Positions 52,080 through 59,885 of a stretch of DNA of 64,000 nt are shown piece after piece (the stretch's first letter is position 1; the number at the start of each line of letters is the position of its first letter). The notes beneath the pieces are model-generated. The model searched no databases. It was given only the letters and a program-made list of their open reading frames with translations, and was not told the origin of the DNA. Both the position numbers and the translations under genes were made by a program. The DNA comes from Bacteroidales bacterium. GTDB taxonomy: Bacteria > Bacteroidota > Bacteroidia > Bacteroidales > P3. Location of the stretch: contig JAFZTV010000030.1 in NCBI GenBank assembly GCA_017618625.1, positions 1-64,000 of the forward strand, in the 5' to 3' direction.

Positions 52080-52790
52080 CTACGCCATATTGTGGAACAC
52101 GTTGACCACGTCGTCATCGTTTTCGAGACGCTCTATCAGGCCGTTCACATCTTCCTGTTCCTCGGGCGAGAGTTCTCTCATTGTCAGCGGTATGCGCTCG
52201 AATTTAAACGACTTGATTTCATAGCCGTTGTCTTCGAGGTATTTCGATATAGGACCGTAGTTCTTGAAGTCGGCATATATCATTATCTCGTCCTCGTCGC
52301 GGAACAGCTCGTCTATGTCGCAGTCGATGAGTTCCAGTTCCAGCTCGTCCATGTCTATGCCGTCCTTCCAAGCCACGACAAACGAGCATTTGCGTTCAAA
52401 CAGGAAGTCGTTCATGCCCATGGTGCCCAGTTCGCCCTTGCCTCTTACGAAGGCAGCACGAATGTTAGCCACCGTACGGGTTGGGTTGTCCGTAGCCGTC
52501 TCCACCACGAAAGCGGTGCCGTGAGGTCCCTTGCCGTCATACACCACCTCCTTATAATCCGAGGTGTCCTTGGAGGTGGCACGCTTGATGGCGCGTTCCA
52601 CGTTGTCTTTCGGCATACTTTCGTTCTTGGCCGTCTGCATGAGCAGACGCAGGCGCAGGTTCGACGCAGGGTCGGGACCACCGGCCTTCACCGCCATCTC
52701 GATTTCCTTGCCAATCTTAGTGAACGTGCGGGCCATATTGCCCCAACGTTTCAGTTTCCGTGCCTTACGGTATTCAAATGCTCTTCCCAT
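52080..52790 (-). CDS. YebC/PmpR-family protein (transcription/translation regulator)
   Basis: A 236-residue YebC-family protein. The N-terminal motif is clear: RWGNMARTFTKIGKEIEMAVKAGGPDPASNLRLRLLMQTAKNESMPKDNVERAIKRA. It is followed by VYDGKGPHGTAFVVETATDNPTRTVANIRAAF and the acidic domain DELELELIDCDIDELFRDEDEIMIY. Family members bind DNA as regulators. Some were recently shown to act on ribosomes stalled at proline stretches; which applies here is open. The leader (from the box at 52952) contains an 8-bp repeat array. Confidence 0.95.
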   Translation of the reverse strand: MGRAFEYRKARKLKRWGNMARTFTKIGKEIEMAVKAGGPDPASNLRLRLLMQTAKNESMPKDNVERAIKRATSKDTSDYKEVVYDGKGPHGTAFVVETATDNPTRTVANIRAAFVRGKGELGTMGMNDFLFERKCSFVVAWKDGIDMDELELELIDCDIDELFRDEDEIMIYADFKNYGPISKYLEDNGYEIKSFKFERIPLTMRELSPEEQEDVNGLIERLENDDDVVNVFHNMA

Positions 52791-52811
52791 TGTATAAAAT
52801 GTTTTATGATT

Positions 52812-52891
52812 GCGTTAGTGTGTTAATGTGTTATTTCTTTAGTGTGTTAAAGTGTTGATAGGTAGATATGTTAAAGTGACATTTGTTAATT
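52812..52891. repeat. Degenerate 8-bp tandem repeat
   Basis: Ten octamers (GCGTTAGT, GTGTTAAT, GTGTTATT, TCTTTAGT, GTGTTAAA, GTGTTGAT, AGGTAGAT, ATGTTAAA, GTGACATT, TGTTAATT) lie in the leader of the YebC gene. Confidence 0.8.
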
Positions 52892-52951
52892 CACTATTTA
52901 CCCACGAGTCTTTTTCGATGTAAACCGACCACGCACTCTAACTCGAAACTG

Positions 52952-52959
52952 CAAAAATA
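52952..52959 (-). promoter_or_regulatory. -7 box for the YebC gene
   Basis: Minus-strand TATTTTTG followed by CAG matches TAnnTTTG, about 160 bp upstream of the YebC ATG. No well-spaced -33 TTTG is visible. Confidence 0.6.
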
Positions 52960-53068
52960 CCATTTTTTTGCCAGATGGAACATTTTTTATCAAACTAAAA
53001 TTAAAACTTGTGCCGAAGGCCTTGAGCACCGTTGAAATGAGAAACAGTCATGAGCACCACTGAATCAA

Positions 53069-53125
53069 ATAACTTAAGCGAACAACTAAATTAAACGAAG
53101 CGAATAAACTTAAAACTGAAAACTT
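53069..53125. repeat. Weak 7-bp repeat upstream of queA
   Basis: Heptamer-phased words (ACTTAAG, CGAACAA, CTAAATT, AAACGAA, GCGAATA, AACTTAA, AACTGAA, AACTTGT) precede queA. The words cttaagcgaa and gcgaa recur near 60.37 kb. Confidence 0.45.
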
Positions 53126-53187
53126 GTAACATTACACAATATATTTACGTAAAATGAGTTTTGTAAAGGCAAACAAAACAAACTAAG

Positions 53188-54243
53188 ATGAAGTTATCGC
53201 AATTCCGGTATTCGATGCCCAAAGACTTAGTGGCACTGAGACCGGCGAAGTACCGCGACGAAGCGCGACTCATGGTGGTGCACCGCGACTCATGTGAAAT
53301 CGAGCACCGCATTTTCAAAGACATCACAGAATATTTCGAGCCACATGACGTCATTGTGGCCAACAACACCAAGGTCATGCCCTCCCTTCTGAAAGGCGAA
53401 AAGGAGAAGACAGGTGCCAGCATCACCGTCTTCCTCCTGAGAGAGCTTAACGAAGAGACACGCCTTTGGGACGTCATAGTTGACCCCGCACGTAAAATAC
53501 GTATCGGCAACAAGCTCTATTTCGGTGCCGGCGACGAGTTGGTCGCCGAGGTCATCGACAACACCACCTCCCGTGGCCGCACCGTGCGCTTCCTGTTCGA
53601 AGGCAGCCACGACGAATTCATGGCCGCCGTCAAACGTATCGGCACCACTCCCCTGCCCGACGAGCTCCGCAAGCTCCGAGACATTGAGAAAGAAGATGCC
53701 GAGCGCTACCAGACCTACTATGCCAAAGTCGAAGGCGCCATGGCCGCACCTTCCGCAGGCTTCCATTTCAGCCGTGAGCTACTGAAACGCCTCGAACTCA
53801 ACGACGTAATCTGGACAGAGCTCACCATGCATGCTGGCATAGGCAACTTCAAGCCCATCGAAGTCGAGGACCTCTCCAAGCACCGCATGGACGCCGAGGA
53901 GATGTATCTCAGCCAGGAGACATGCGACATTGTGAACAACGCCATCAACGAAGGCCACCACGTATGCGCAGTAGGCGTAACCACCATGAAGGCGCTGGAG
54001 TCGGCGGTCACCATACCCGGCAAGATAAGCCCCTACGAAGGTTGGAGCAACAAGTTTATCTTCCCGCCCTATAAGTTCACCATCGCCGACCGTTTCATCA
54101 CTGGGTTCCACCCTTCGATGTCGTCGATGTTCATCCTGGCATCCACCTTCGGAGGTCCCGAACTGATTATGAGAGCCTACCAAATCGCCATAAAAGAGAA
54201 GTACCATTTCGGCACCTACGGCGACGCCATGCTGATTATTTGA
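53188..54243 (+). CDS. queA: tRNA preQ1(34) S-adenosylmethionine ribosyltransferase-isomerase
   Basis: A 351-residue enzyme that transfers and isomerises the ribose of SAM onto preQ1 at tRNA position 34, forming epoxyqueuosine. Family segments include MKLSQFRYSMPKDLVALRPA, DVIVANNTKVMPSLLKG, the segment from AERYQTYYAKVEGAMAAPSAGFHF, ELTMHAGIGNFKPIEVEDL, MDAEEMYLS, and the C-terminal HPSMSSMFILASTFGG. All are typical of QueA and the length is normal. No other queuosine genes adjoin it. An 8-bp repeat array begins within two bases of the stop. Confidence 0.96.
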   Translation: MKLSQFRYSMPKDLVALRPAKYRDEARLMVVHRDSCEIEHRIFKDITEYFEPHDVIVANNTKVMPSLLKGEKEKTGASITVFLLRELNEETRLWDVIVDPARKIRIGNKLYFGAGDELVAEVIDNTTSRGRTVRFLFEGSHDEFMAAVKRIGTTPLPDELRKLRDIEKEDAERYQTYYAKVEGAMAAPSAGFHFSRELLKRLELNDVIWTELTMHAGIGNFKPIEVEDLSKHRMDAEEMYLSQETCDIVNNAINEGHHVCAVGVTTMKALESAVTIPGKISPYEGWSNKFIFPPYKFTIADRFITGFHPSMSSMFILASTFGGPELIMRAYQIAIKEKYHFGTYGDAMLII

Positions 54244-54245
54244 TT

Positions 54246-54293
54246 GCGTTAGTGCGTTAATGTGTTAATGTGTTAGTGTCTAACTGCTGACCG
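54246..54293. repeat. Degenerate 8-bp tandem repeat after queA
   Basis: Six octamers: GCGTTAGT, GCGTTAAT, GTGTTAAT, GTGTTAGT, GTCTAACT, GCTGACCG. The words are nearly those at 49.8 and 52.8 kb. Confidence 0.8.
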
Positions 54294-54326
54294 ATTAATC
54301 ACCCCCGTGCGTGCGCGCACCTTTGA

Positions 54327-54486
54327 GCGAAGCGACAAAGAGTTTTCGCATTTTTCGCAAAGCAAGAGGCAAGAACTCTTTTCGTGTTTTTTCGTGTTTT
54401 TCGATGTTTGAAAAGTTTTCGCACGTTTTCGCAATAAAACCACACCTTTGCGTAACTAAACAAATAGATTTTCGTGTTTTCGATGT
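54327..54486 (+). repeat. Dispersed repeat block, copy 1
   Basis: The spacer before the DUF2147 gene shares several strings with 60303-60460. These are gcgaagcgacaaagagtt (54327-54344; 17 of 18 match at 60303), a 22-nt identical string at 54387-54408 and 60385-60406, and a ttcgtgttttcgatgt-type word (54471-54486; similar at 60443-60460). The order of words is partly kept. Confidence 0.7.
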
Positions 54487-54500
54487 AAAAAACAACACCC

Positions 54501-54974
54501 ATGAATAAGTGTCTCCTATTGTTTCTGTTACTCACAACAGCGTTGTTCCCGCTCAACCCCTTGCAGGCACAGAACAAGCTTAACGATGCCGCCGACAATA
54601 TCGTCGGATTGTATGAGGCATGGCAGAACAAAGACCACTTCAAGGCAAAAATCGTAAAACTGAGCGACGGCAGCTACAAGGGCCAAATCGTCTGGGCGGA
54701 GACCGACAAGGACAAAGACGGCAACAAACGCCTCGACAAAAAGAACCCCAACAAGAAACTGCGCTCCCTGCCGCTCGACCAAGCCGTGCTTTTCAGCGGT
54801 TTGAAATACGACGCGGACAAACACGAGTGGAACGGCACGAAAGTATATGACCCGCAGCGCGGTGTGCGTGCCAACATGGACGCCCACTTCCTCGACGACG
54901 GCCGCCTGCAAATACGAGGCACCTTTATGGCTTTCAGCGAGAAATGCATCTGGAAAAGAATTGGCGGACAGTAA
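54501..54974 (+). CDS. DUF2147 domain exported protein
   Basis: A 157-residue exported protein (signal peptide LLLFLLLTTALFPLNPLQAQ). Its mature part is one DUF2147 domain: DNIVGLYEAWQNKDHFKAKIVKLSDGSYKGQIVWAE, then LRSLPLDQAVLFSGLKYDADKHEWNGTKVYDPQRGV, ending RGTFMAFSEKCIWKRI. The pattern of a small beta barrel around Gly-x-W/Y is typical of the family, whose function is unknown. A weak box (CACCTTTG, one mismatch) lies near 54443-54450. A strong hairpin follows the stop. Confidence 0.9.
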   Translation: MNKCLLLFLLLTTALFPLNPLQAQNKLNDAADNIVGLYEAWQNKDHFKAKIVKLSDGSYKGQIVWAETDKDKDGNKRLDKKNPNKKLRSLPLDQAVLFSGLKYDADKHEWNGTKVYDPQRGVRANMDAHFLDDGRLQIRGTFMAFSEKCIWKRIGGQ

Positions 54975-54997
54975 TAGTCCCTCGCCAGATAGTAAAC

Positions 54998-55030
54998 AAC
55001 GGGTACACTTGTTTATCAAGTGTGCCCGTT
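54998..55030. terminator. Strong hairpin, probable bidirectional terminator
   Basis: A 14-bp stem (AACGGGTACACTTG with CAAGTGTGCCCGTT, one G-T pair, 5-nt loop) lies between the DUF2147 gene and the stop of the convergent toxin gene. The flanking T content is modest on both strands, so strength is uncertain. Confidence 0.65.
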
Positions 55031-55077
55031 ATACTTTGGCCAAGATCCTTAGTTTGCCCTTGTGACAGGTTCCAGTT

Positions 55078-55392
55078 TTAATGGCTACATAGTTGTTTTT
55101 TCAAACTGTCGATGTCACGCCGAGTCTGCCATACGGTAACTATGTTCACTGTTTCGCCGTCGATGTAATAGACTATACTATTCAGTCTGGATGAGAACGC
55201 GCGGTAGTCAATGCCAAATTCCTCGTCCTTTATGAATGGGCTTCCCAATTTGGGAAAGTCCTTCAGCATCTCAGCCTGGCTGCGTATCTCCGCAAGCACC
55301 GATTTTGCCTTTCGTCCACCGAAGTTCGCTCCGACATACTCCAATATCTTGCGTAGGTCTTCGCGAGACTGTTCACCCCATTTAATCCGCAT
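55078..55392 (-). CDS. RelE/ParE-family toxin
   Basis: A 104-residue protein of the RelE/ParE superfamily: IKWGEQSREDLRKILEYVGANFG at the N-terminus, FPKLGSPF, and the C-terminal strand pattern DYRAFSSRLNSIVYYIDGETVNIVTVWQTRRD. The pattern is closest to ParE-like proteins, which poison gyrase. RelE-type ribosome-dependent mRNA cleavage is the alternative. Its start overlaps the end of the antitoxin gene by 11 bp, the usual antitoxin-first arrangement. Both genes read from a box at 55676. Confidence 0.88.
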   Translation of the reverse strand: MRIKWGEQSREDLRKILEYVGANFGGRKAKSVLAEIRSQAEMLKDFPKLGSPFIKDEEFGIDYRAFSSRLNSIVYYIDGETVNIVTVWQTRRDIDSLKKQLCSH

Positions 55393-55645
55393 AGCTTTCG
55401 AGCACTTGTTCCATTTCCTGCATCACCGCTTCGTGGGGTATGAGTTTGGCGCGACCGGCCTTGATGTCGCTGCCGCGCTGCAAGGTCATGGCTTTTGCCT
55501 CTTCTTCGGTAAGGCTCTGCAAATCGTTGTCCTCGTTGGCTATGCGGCTGCGGAAGGCGTCGCGCACACGCTGTGATTGCTGCTGGTAGAGCGTCCACAA
55601 AGCATCCACCGCCGACATATCCTGATAGTTTGCTGCTGTTTGCAT
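55382..55645 (-). CDS. Antitoxin partner of the RelE/ParE toxin
   Basis: An 87-residue protein encoded immediately upstream of, and overlapping, the toxin gene. It is largely helical (VDALWTLYQQQSQRVRDAFRSRIA; AVMQEMEQVLESYAD) with an acidic middle (EDNDLQSLTEEEAKA). This fits an antitoxin with a toxin-wrapping C-terminus. No classic ribbon-helix-helix or HTH motif is obvious. The assignment rests on position, size and overlap. Confidence 0.75.
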   Translation of the reverse strand: MQTAANYQDMSAVDALWTLYQQQSQRVRDAFRSRIANEDNDLQSLTEEEAKAMTLQRGSDIKAGRAKLIPHEAVMQEMEQVLESYAD

Positions 55646-55675
55646 ATATGTGTGTTCGTCTATTTTTCAATTTGC

Positions 55676-55683
55676 AAAGTTAC
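55676..55683 (-). promoter_or_regulatory. -7 box for the toxin-antitoxin operon
   Basis: Minus-strand TAACTTTG followed by CAAA matches TAnnTTTG, 30 bp upstream of the antitoxin ATG. The surrounding TTTTGCAAT/TTGCAAA words may be an autoregulatory site, which is inference only. Confidence 0.65.
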
Positions 55684-55887
55684 AAAACATTTTGCAATCT
55701 ATCATCGATTGTCCATTGAAACCTAGCGATTAGTGGCCATTTTTTAACATCTAAAAGCCCTAAAAAACACGAAACCCTTGGTTATGCGTTAGTGTTTTTA
55801 TGCGAAAATTTGCGAAATGGGAGAATATATGCTAAAATTGTTTCTTGCTTCGCTCGAAGTGATGGCTTGGATACAGTGAGCGCTATA

Positions 55888-56042
55888 TGGGATTGCAAAT
55901 CCCGAGAAAAAGAAGTGCCGGATTTTCAAATCCGGCACAACGGGTGTTTCGAACTTTCACGCTGTAGTATTTTTTTTACTGTTGGCATACTATTGACTTA
56001 TCTCCTTTCGGCGAGTGGCGGGCGGCAGAGACCGCCCGCCAC
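55888..56042. repeat. Cluster of three perfect palindromes (REP-like)
   Basis: Three hairpins stand in a gene-free stretch: GGGATT/AATCCC with a 3-nt loop (55888-55902), GTGCCGGATTT/AAATCCGGCAC with a 2-nt loop (55914-55937), and GTGGCGGGCGG/CCGCCCGCCAC with a 6-nt loop (56015-56042). The first two share the core GATT..AATC. A 26-bp T-rich stretch separates the last two blocks. No transposase gene is present. Confidence 0.75.
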
Positions 56043-56070
56043 AATATTTTGATGATTTCAATATTTTAAT

Positions 56071-58176
56071 TTAATCCCGAACTAGGCGTACCGATTGGCC
56101 GCTGTAGCGATCGCTGACGCTCACGCCCAGGCCACTGTTGTAGAAGACCATGTAGTACGCGTAGTACTCATTGTTGTACGTACTCGACCAATAGTTGCCG
56201 TACATACCCACGAAGTTCACCTCCGAACCGCTGCGGTAGCCCGCAGCGGGGAGAAACACGCAACCGGCATCTTCCATCTGGCTCCATTGCGACTCGGTAT
56301 AGGTATTAGTATTGAATGATGTCGCGCTGTTGTTGATACCCGAAGGATAGCTCATGCCGCTGGGCATCGTGAAATTGTCGGGGAAAAGGACCAATCCATT
56401 TACACCATTGACAACCGCCTTTGCATAACGAGCGTTCGCCACACCGTTTATTGTCGAAGCAGTACGGCTGTTCAACAGATAATTCCACTCGACTCTTGTC
56501 AGCGTACGCCACATTCCAGCTTGGGTGCCACCATTGCTGATAGCGTTATACACGCCCCAGTCGGCGTTGGCGTATGCTCCTACCAAGCTGTTAGTATAGC
56601 TGCCGCCAGGATAATAATAGCTGGATGTTGTGCTTGTTGCCCAGGGCTGGTAGGCGTTGGCACCGCTGTTCCACCCGCTGGTGGCCCAGCCGAAGAGGTC
56701 TATCCAACCTGTGTATGTTGATGATATATTACTATTGGCACTACCAATATAATCCCACTGATGCTCGGCAAAACGCCAAGTGCCCGTCGATGCCCGATAC
56801 TGCAGATTTCCGCGTGAGAAATGCACCGTACGCCCCGATGCAACTGTGAACACGGCATTCGAAGCTCCGTTCTGGTCGAATCCTCCAACACTTGTCGTAA
56901 ATGTTTTTTCTTCACCGTATGCTGTGCCAACACTGTTTGTGGCGTATGCACGGACATAGTATGTAGTGTTTTGCGTCAACCCAGTCATACTGCCGGTAAA
57001 GCTGCCTGTTCCACTGCCATTGGTTGTATGGCTAGTACTGATTGTTGGATTGTGGCTTGTACTCCAACAAACGCCTCTTGCAGTAACGGTTGTATTCCCA
57101 TCATTTGTAACATTTCCACCGCAAGTGGCAGAACTGGATGTTATACTGCTTACCGTTGAAGTGGTTACAGTGGGCAGCGTTGTAGTTGTAAATGTACGTT
57201 CTTCTCCGTATGCAGTGCCAACACTGTTTGTGGCATACGCTCTGACATAGTATGTAGTGTTAGCAGACAATCCAGTCATGCTGCCTGTAAAACTTCCCAT
57301 GCCATTTCCGTTGGTAGTATGGCTATTACTGATTGTTGGATTGTGGCTTGTACTCCAGCATATACCTATTGCCGTAAGGGTTGTATTGCCGTTACTGGTT
57401 ACATTTCCACCACAGGTAGCAGAACTTGTGGTTATATTGCTCACGGCTGATGTTGTAACCGTGGGTAACCCTGGTAATGTTGCAAATTCACGTTCCTCTC
57501 CGTATGCAGTACCGGCACTGTTTGTGGCGTATGCACGAACATAGTAGGTTGTGTTAGGAGACAACCCGGTCATGGTGCTGGTAAAGTTGCCAGTACCGCT
57601 GCCGTCGGTGGTATGACTGCCATTTATGGTTGGATTATGGCTTGTACTCCAACAAATGCCCCTTGCCGTAACAGCGGCATTACCGCTATTGTTAATAATA
57701 CCACCGCATTTTGCTGATGTTGCTGTTATATCACTAACAGGTATTGTGACAATTGCTGCACTTGGATTACCAAAATAGATGGATTTGACTTCTCCCTCTG
57801 CTAATTCTTTGTCTCCCTTCCTCAGAACTGCGCAGTAATAGTATGTGGTATCATATACATCTGGCACTATTTCAACAAAAAATTGCCCAATGTTATTGGT
57901 AGGTTTGTTTTTATAAAAGTCATCCGATGAAAATGATGAAGACACAATCCATGAATCTTTTAATACAGAATCAAAACCCACCTTAAACGCACATTTCCAA
58001 GTGTTTTTACAACCATTGTCCTCTATACAGTATTCTCCAGAAAATGTGAGTCTTTTCACGTCAATATTTGCGTCAAGCGTATTGACGTACTTTATCTGGT
58101 CGAAGACAGGATCCTTTATGCATGCTGAGCATATGAATACGCATGCAAACAATAAGATTGTTGATATTCTATTCAT
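56071..58176 (-). CDS. Large lipoprotein with three FN3-like repeats and a FISUMP domain
   Basis: A 701-residue lipoprotein (lipobox ICSAC). An N-terminal unique domain (residues ~22-135) is followed by three ~95-residue repeats of fibronectin-III character. Each has ITTSSATCGGNV, then GICWSTSHNPTIS, and NTTYYVRAYATNSVGTAYGEE. The C-terminal ~270 residues are of FISUMP type: FSRGNLQYRASTGTWRFAEHQW, WRTLTRVEWNYLLNSR, VFLPAAGYRSGSEV and SVRLVRD. It is a likely surface adhesin or structural protein. Its start overlaps the end of the coiled-coil barrel gene by 8 bp, so it is the last gene of a three-gene operon. Confidence 0.87.
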   Translation of the reverse strand: MNRISTILLFACVFICSACIKDPVFDQIKYVNTLDANIDVKRLTFSGEYCIEDNGCKNTWKCAFKVGFDSVLKDSWIVSSSFSSDDFYKNKPTNNIGQFFVEIVPDVYDTTYYYCAVLRKGDKELAEGEVKSIYFGNPSAAIVTIPVSDITATSAKCGGIINNSGNAAVTARGICWSTSHNPTINGSHTTDGSGTGNFTSTMTGLSPNTTYYVRAYATNSAGTAYGEEREFATLPGLPTVTTSAVSNITTSSATCGGNVTSNGNTTLTAIGICWSTSHNPTISNSHTTNGNGMGSFTGSMTGLSANTTYYVRAYATNSVGTAYGEERTFTTTTLPTVTTSTVSSITSSSATCGGNVTNDGNTTVTARGVCWSTSHNPTISTSHTTNGSGTGSFTGSMTGLTQNTTYYVRAYATNSVGTAYGEEKTFTTSVGGFDQNGASNAVFTVASGRTVHFSRGNLQYRASTGTWRFAEHQWDYIGSANSNISSTYTGWIDLFGWATSGWNSGANAYQPWATSTTSSYYYPGGSYTNSLVGAYANADWGVYNAISNGGTQAGMWRTLTRVEWNYLLNSRTASTINGVANARYAKAVVNGVNGLVLFPDNFTMPSGMSYPSGINNSATSFNTNTYTESQWSQMEDAGCVFLPAAGYRSGSEVNFVGMYGNYWSSTYNNEYYAYYMVFYNSGLGVSVSDRYSGQSVRLVRD
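56883..57760 (-). repeat. Three tandem ~290-bp coding repeats
   Basis: DNA repeats inside the large lipoprotein gene, about 56883-57180, 57181-57474 and 57475-57760, encode the FN3-like domains. The first two are visibly the most alike at DNA level, including long shared runs around the SHNPTIS codons. Confidence 0.75.
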
Positions 58177-59062
58177 CCTCTATCACCTCCATTTCTTCTT
58201 GTTTCTGTTCTTGAGACTGTTTTTGCTTCTGTTTTTTGCTGCCAAATGAATATCCAACACCAACTTTTATCTCGTTGGCATGACCTGATTCTGACAATAG
58301 AATCGAATAGCCCAATTGAAGTGTAAAACCTTTTATGTTACCAATAAGTCCTATCTCCAAATCAGCGCAATTGCCAAGGTTGTACTCACCTTTTGGATAC
58401 TGTACCCAGTTGCCATCTGCAGTTTTATAGTTAAGCCCTCGGTATGCGTAGCCGGCTCCAGCGTATGCAAACACTGGTTTGGCAACTCTTATAACGCCTC
58501 CAACAGTGAACGATATTCGTGGATGCGACTTTTTGTTTGTTACAAAATACTGGTCCATCGTTCCATCAACATTTGCGGTGTGCCATTCAAGACCAGACAT
58601 CGCATTAACATAAAATCCGCCGAATTTGCAACGGGCGTAAGTAAGACCCACGTTACTTGTGCCTCCAAGCAAGGTTAAGGAATAGTTCAAAACAATGCTG
58701 TTTGTCCACTCCAAATTCCGTCTATACTCACGACGTTCCTGACGTCTTTTCTCGGCTTTTTCTTTCGCAACACGCTCTGCTTCCAGTCTTTCTTGACGTC
58801 TTTTTTCAGCTTTTTCTTTCGCAACACGCTCTGCTTCCAGTCTTTCTTGCATAAGCTTCTTTTGCCGTTCCCGCTCCTGCTGCTCATACAATTCTCTTTC
58901 AAGTCGTTCGCGCTCTCTTTCTTGCTCCTCGCGTTCGCGTTTTTCACGATGTTCCTTCTTTTCCTTCTTTATCGCACCGCCGCTACGATAGACACCCACC
59001 TGTGCCTGTGCGGCACCGGCGGTGAACGCCACAAGAAGCAACGCAACTATGATACGTTTCAT
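58169..59062 (-). CDS. Exported protein with charged helix and outer-membrane barrel-like domain
   Basis: A 297-residue protein with a signal peptide (VALLLVAFTAGAAQAQ). It has a long Lys/Arg/Glu-rich helix (residues ~30-112) and a C-terminal domain of alternating strands. Those strands include NSIVLNYSLTLLGGTSNVGLTYARC, PRISFTVGGVIRVAKPVFAYAGAGYAYRG and GFTLQLGYSILLSESGHANEIKVGVGYSFG. The strands fit a small outer-membrane barrel; a Gln/Lys/Glu tail follows. The helix contains an 18-residue unit duplicated almost exactly. The gene overlaps both neighbours (4 and 8 bp), so it is translated as part of an operon. Confidence 0.82.
   Translation of the reverse strand: MKRIIVALLLVAFTAGAAQAQVGVYRSGGAIKKEKKEHREKREREEQERERERLERELYEQQERERQKKLMQERLEAERVAKEKAEKRRQERLEAERVAKEKAEKRRQERREYRRNLEWTNSIVLNYSLTLLGGTSNVGLTYARCKFGGFYVNAMSGLEWHTANVDGTMDQYFVTNKKSHPRISFTVGGVIRVAKPVFAYAGAGYAYRGLNYKTADGNWVQYPKGEYNLGNCADLEIGLIGNIKGFTLQLGYSILLSESGHANEIKVGVGYSFGSKKQKQKQSQEQKQEEMEVIEDE
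58741..58848 (-). repeat. Duplicated 54-bp coding unit
   Basis: Two adjacent 54-bp units (58741-58794 and 58795-58848) differ at only two positions. They encode the helix unit RLEAERVAKEKAEKRRQE twice, a length close to five helical turns. Confidence 0.9.
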
Positions 59063-59595
59063 AACTTAAAAATACTTTTCTTGTTCGAACTGGGTTCCGC
59101 ACTACTATCTCCTTTATCTCCTTGGCCGTAGAATTTCAATATCATATCGGCATCGTCCTTAGTTATTGTACGGAAGTTTTTGTATACTGCAGGATAGCCT
59201 GTTACTGTAACTACAAGCACACCTTCTTTCTTAGGGTGAGGGGCTATCTCAAACATTGGGGCGACCATATCGTCAGCATGGAAATGCTTCGCTGTCTGGG
59301 CTAACGCCTCTTTTTTCCAGCCGAGCACAATGGACGACTCCTTGCCGTTATTGTTGGCTGATATGATTGACTTGATGTCTTTTTCCGAGATTTCCACTTC
59401 GAGTTCCACGCTGTACTCGATTCTTTCACTCTGCACTTCCATTTCAGCGGTTACAGGCTTGATGAAACCTGTACGCATAAGCTCCATGTAACGGGCGGTA
59501 CTTTCACGATAGGTGTAAGTGTATGCAGACTCGCAGGATGAGAGTGTGACGGTCAGCAGTGCAATTGCTGCAAAATAGAATAAAGTTTTTTTCAT
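59059..59595 (-). CDS. Lipoprotein of unknown function, first gene of the barrel operon
   Basis: A 178-residue lipoprotein starting at the ATG at 59595 (MKKTLFYFAAIALLTVTLSSC, lipobox LSSC); the 16-residue in-frame extension upstream is not signal-like. The mature part has two alternating-strand segments (FIKPVTAEMEVQSERIEYSVELEVEISEKDI; APMFEIAPHPKKEGVLVVTVTGYPAVYKNFRTI) and a Lys/Ser-rich tail. I do not recognise the family. It overlaps the barrel gene start by 4 bp. Transcription probably enters through the structured leader at 59648-59790. Confidence 0.75.
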   Translation of the reverse strand: MKKTLFYFAAIALLTVTLSSCESAYTYTYRESTARYMELMRTGFIKPVTAEMEVQSERIEYSVELEVEISEKDIKSIISANNNGKESSIVLGWKKEALAQTAKHFHADDMVAPMFEIAPHPKKEGVLVVTVTGYPAVYKNFRTITKDDADMILKFYGQGDKGDSSAEPSSNKKSIFKL

Positions 59596-59647
59596 TGTTG
59601 TGATGATTTTAAGTGAATAAATATGTTTGATGATTAGATGCAAATAA

Positions 59648-59879
59648 AAAAGAACCGCGAACTTTCATGCGGTGTCCGAGGTCCTAGGAAAACCTACTCC
59701 GTACGCACAAAAGCTTGCGGTCAAACGCAAGCGTTTCGTTTTTTGACGGAGTTGATGTCTAAAATTTCCTAGGTTTTGGACACTCTTAAAAAACTATTAA
59801 CGCTTTAATTCAGATTGTTATGCTGTTGTTCTGTTTCTTCGTTTTTTATTTTGTTTGTTTATTTGCTTTGATTGATATG
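59648..59879 (-). ncRNA. Structured RNA candidate with terminator upstream of the lipoprotein operon
   Basis: Read on the minus strand from the box at 59886, an A-rich single-stranded leader (~80 nt) precedes one long interrupted hairpin. Its stems are GTGTCC/GGACAC, CCTAGGAAA/TTTCCTAGG, ACTCCGT/ACGGAGT and GCTTGCG/CGCAAGC, nested in order, with asymmetric internal loops. An ACCGC/GCGGT hairpin and a TTCTTTTTT run follow directly, ending near 59648. The rod shape with a central bubble resembles 6S RNA. A transcription attenuator for the downstream operon is the main alternative. Confidence 0.6.
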
Positions 59880-59885
59880 AAACCG

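Noticed and set aside
55792..56052. 86-codon plus-strand frame across the palindrome cluster
   Set aside because: Its sequence is largely translated hairpin DNA and has no promoter or family likeness. The palindromes explain it better.
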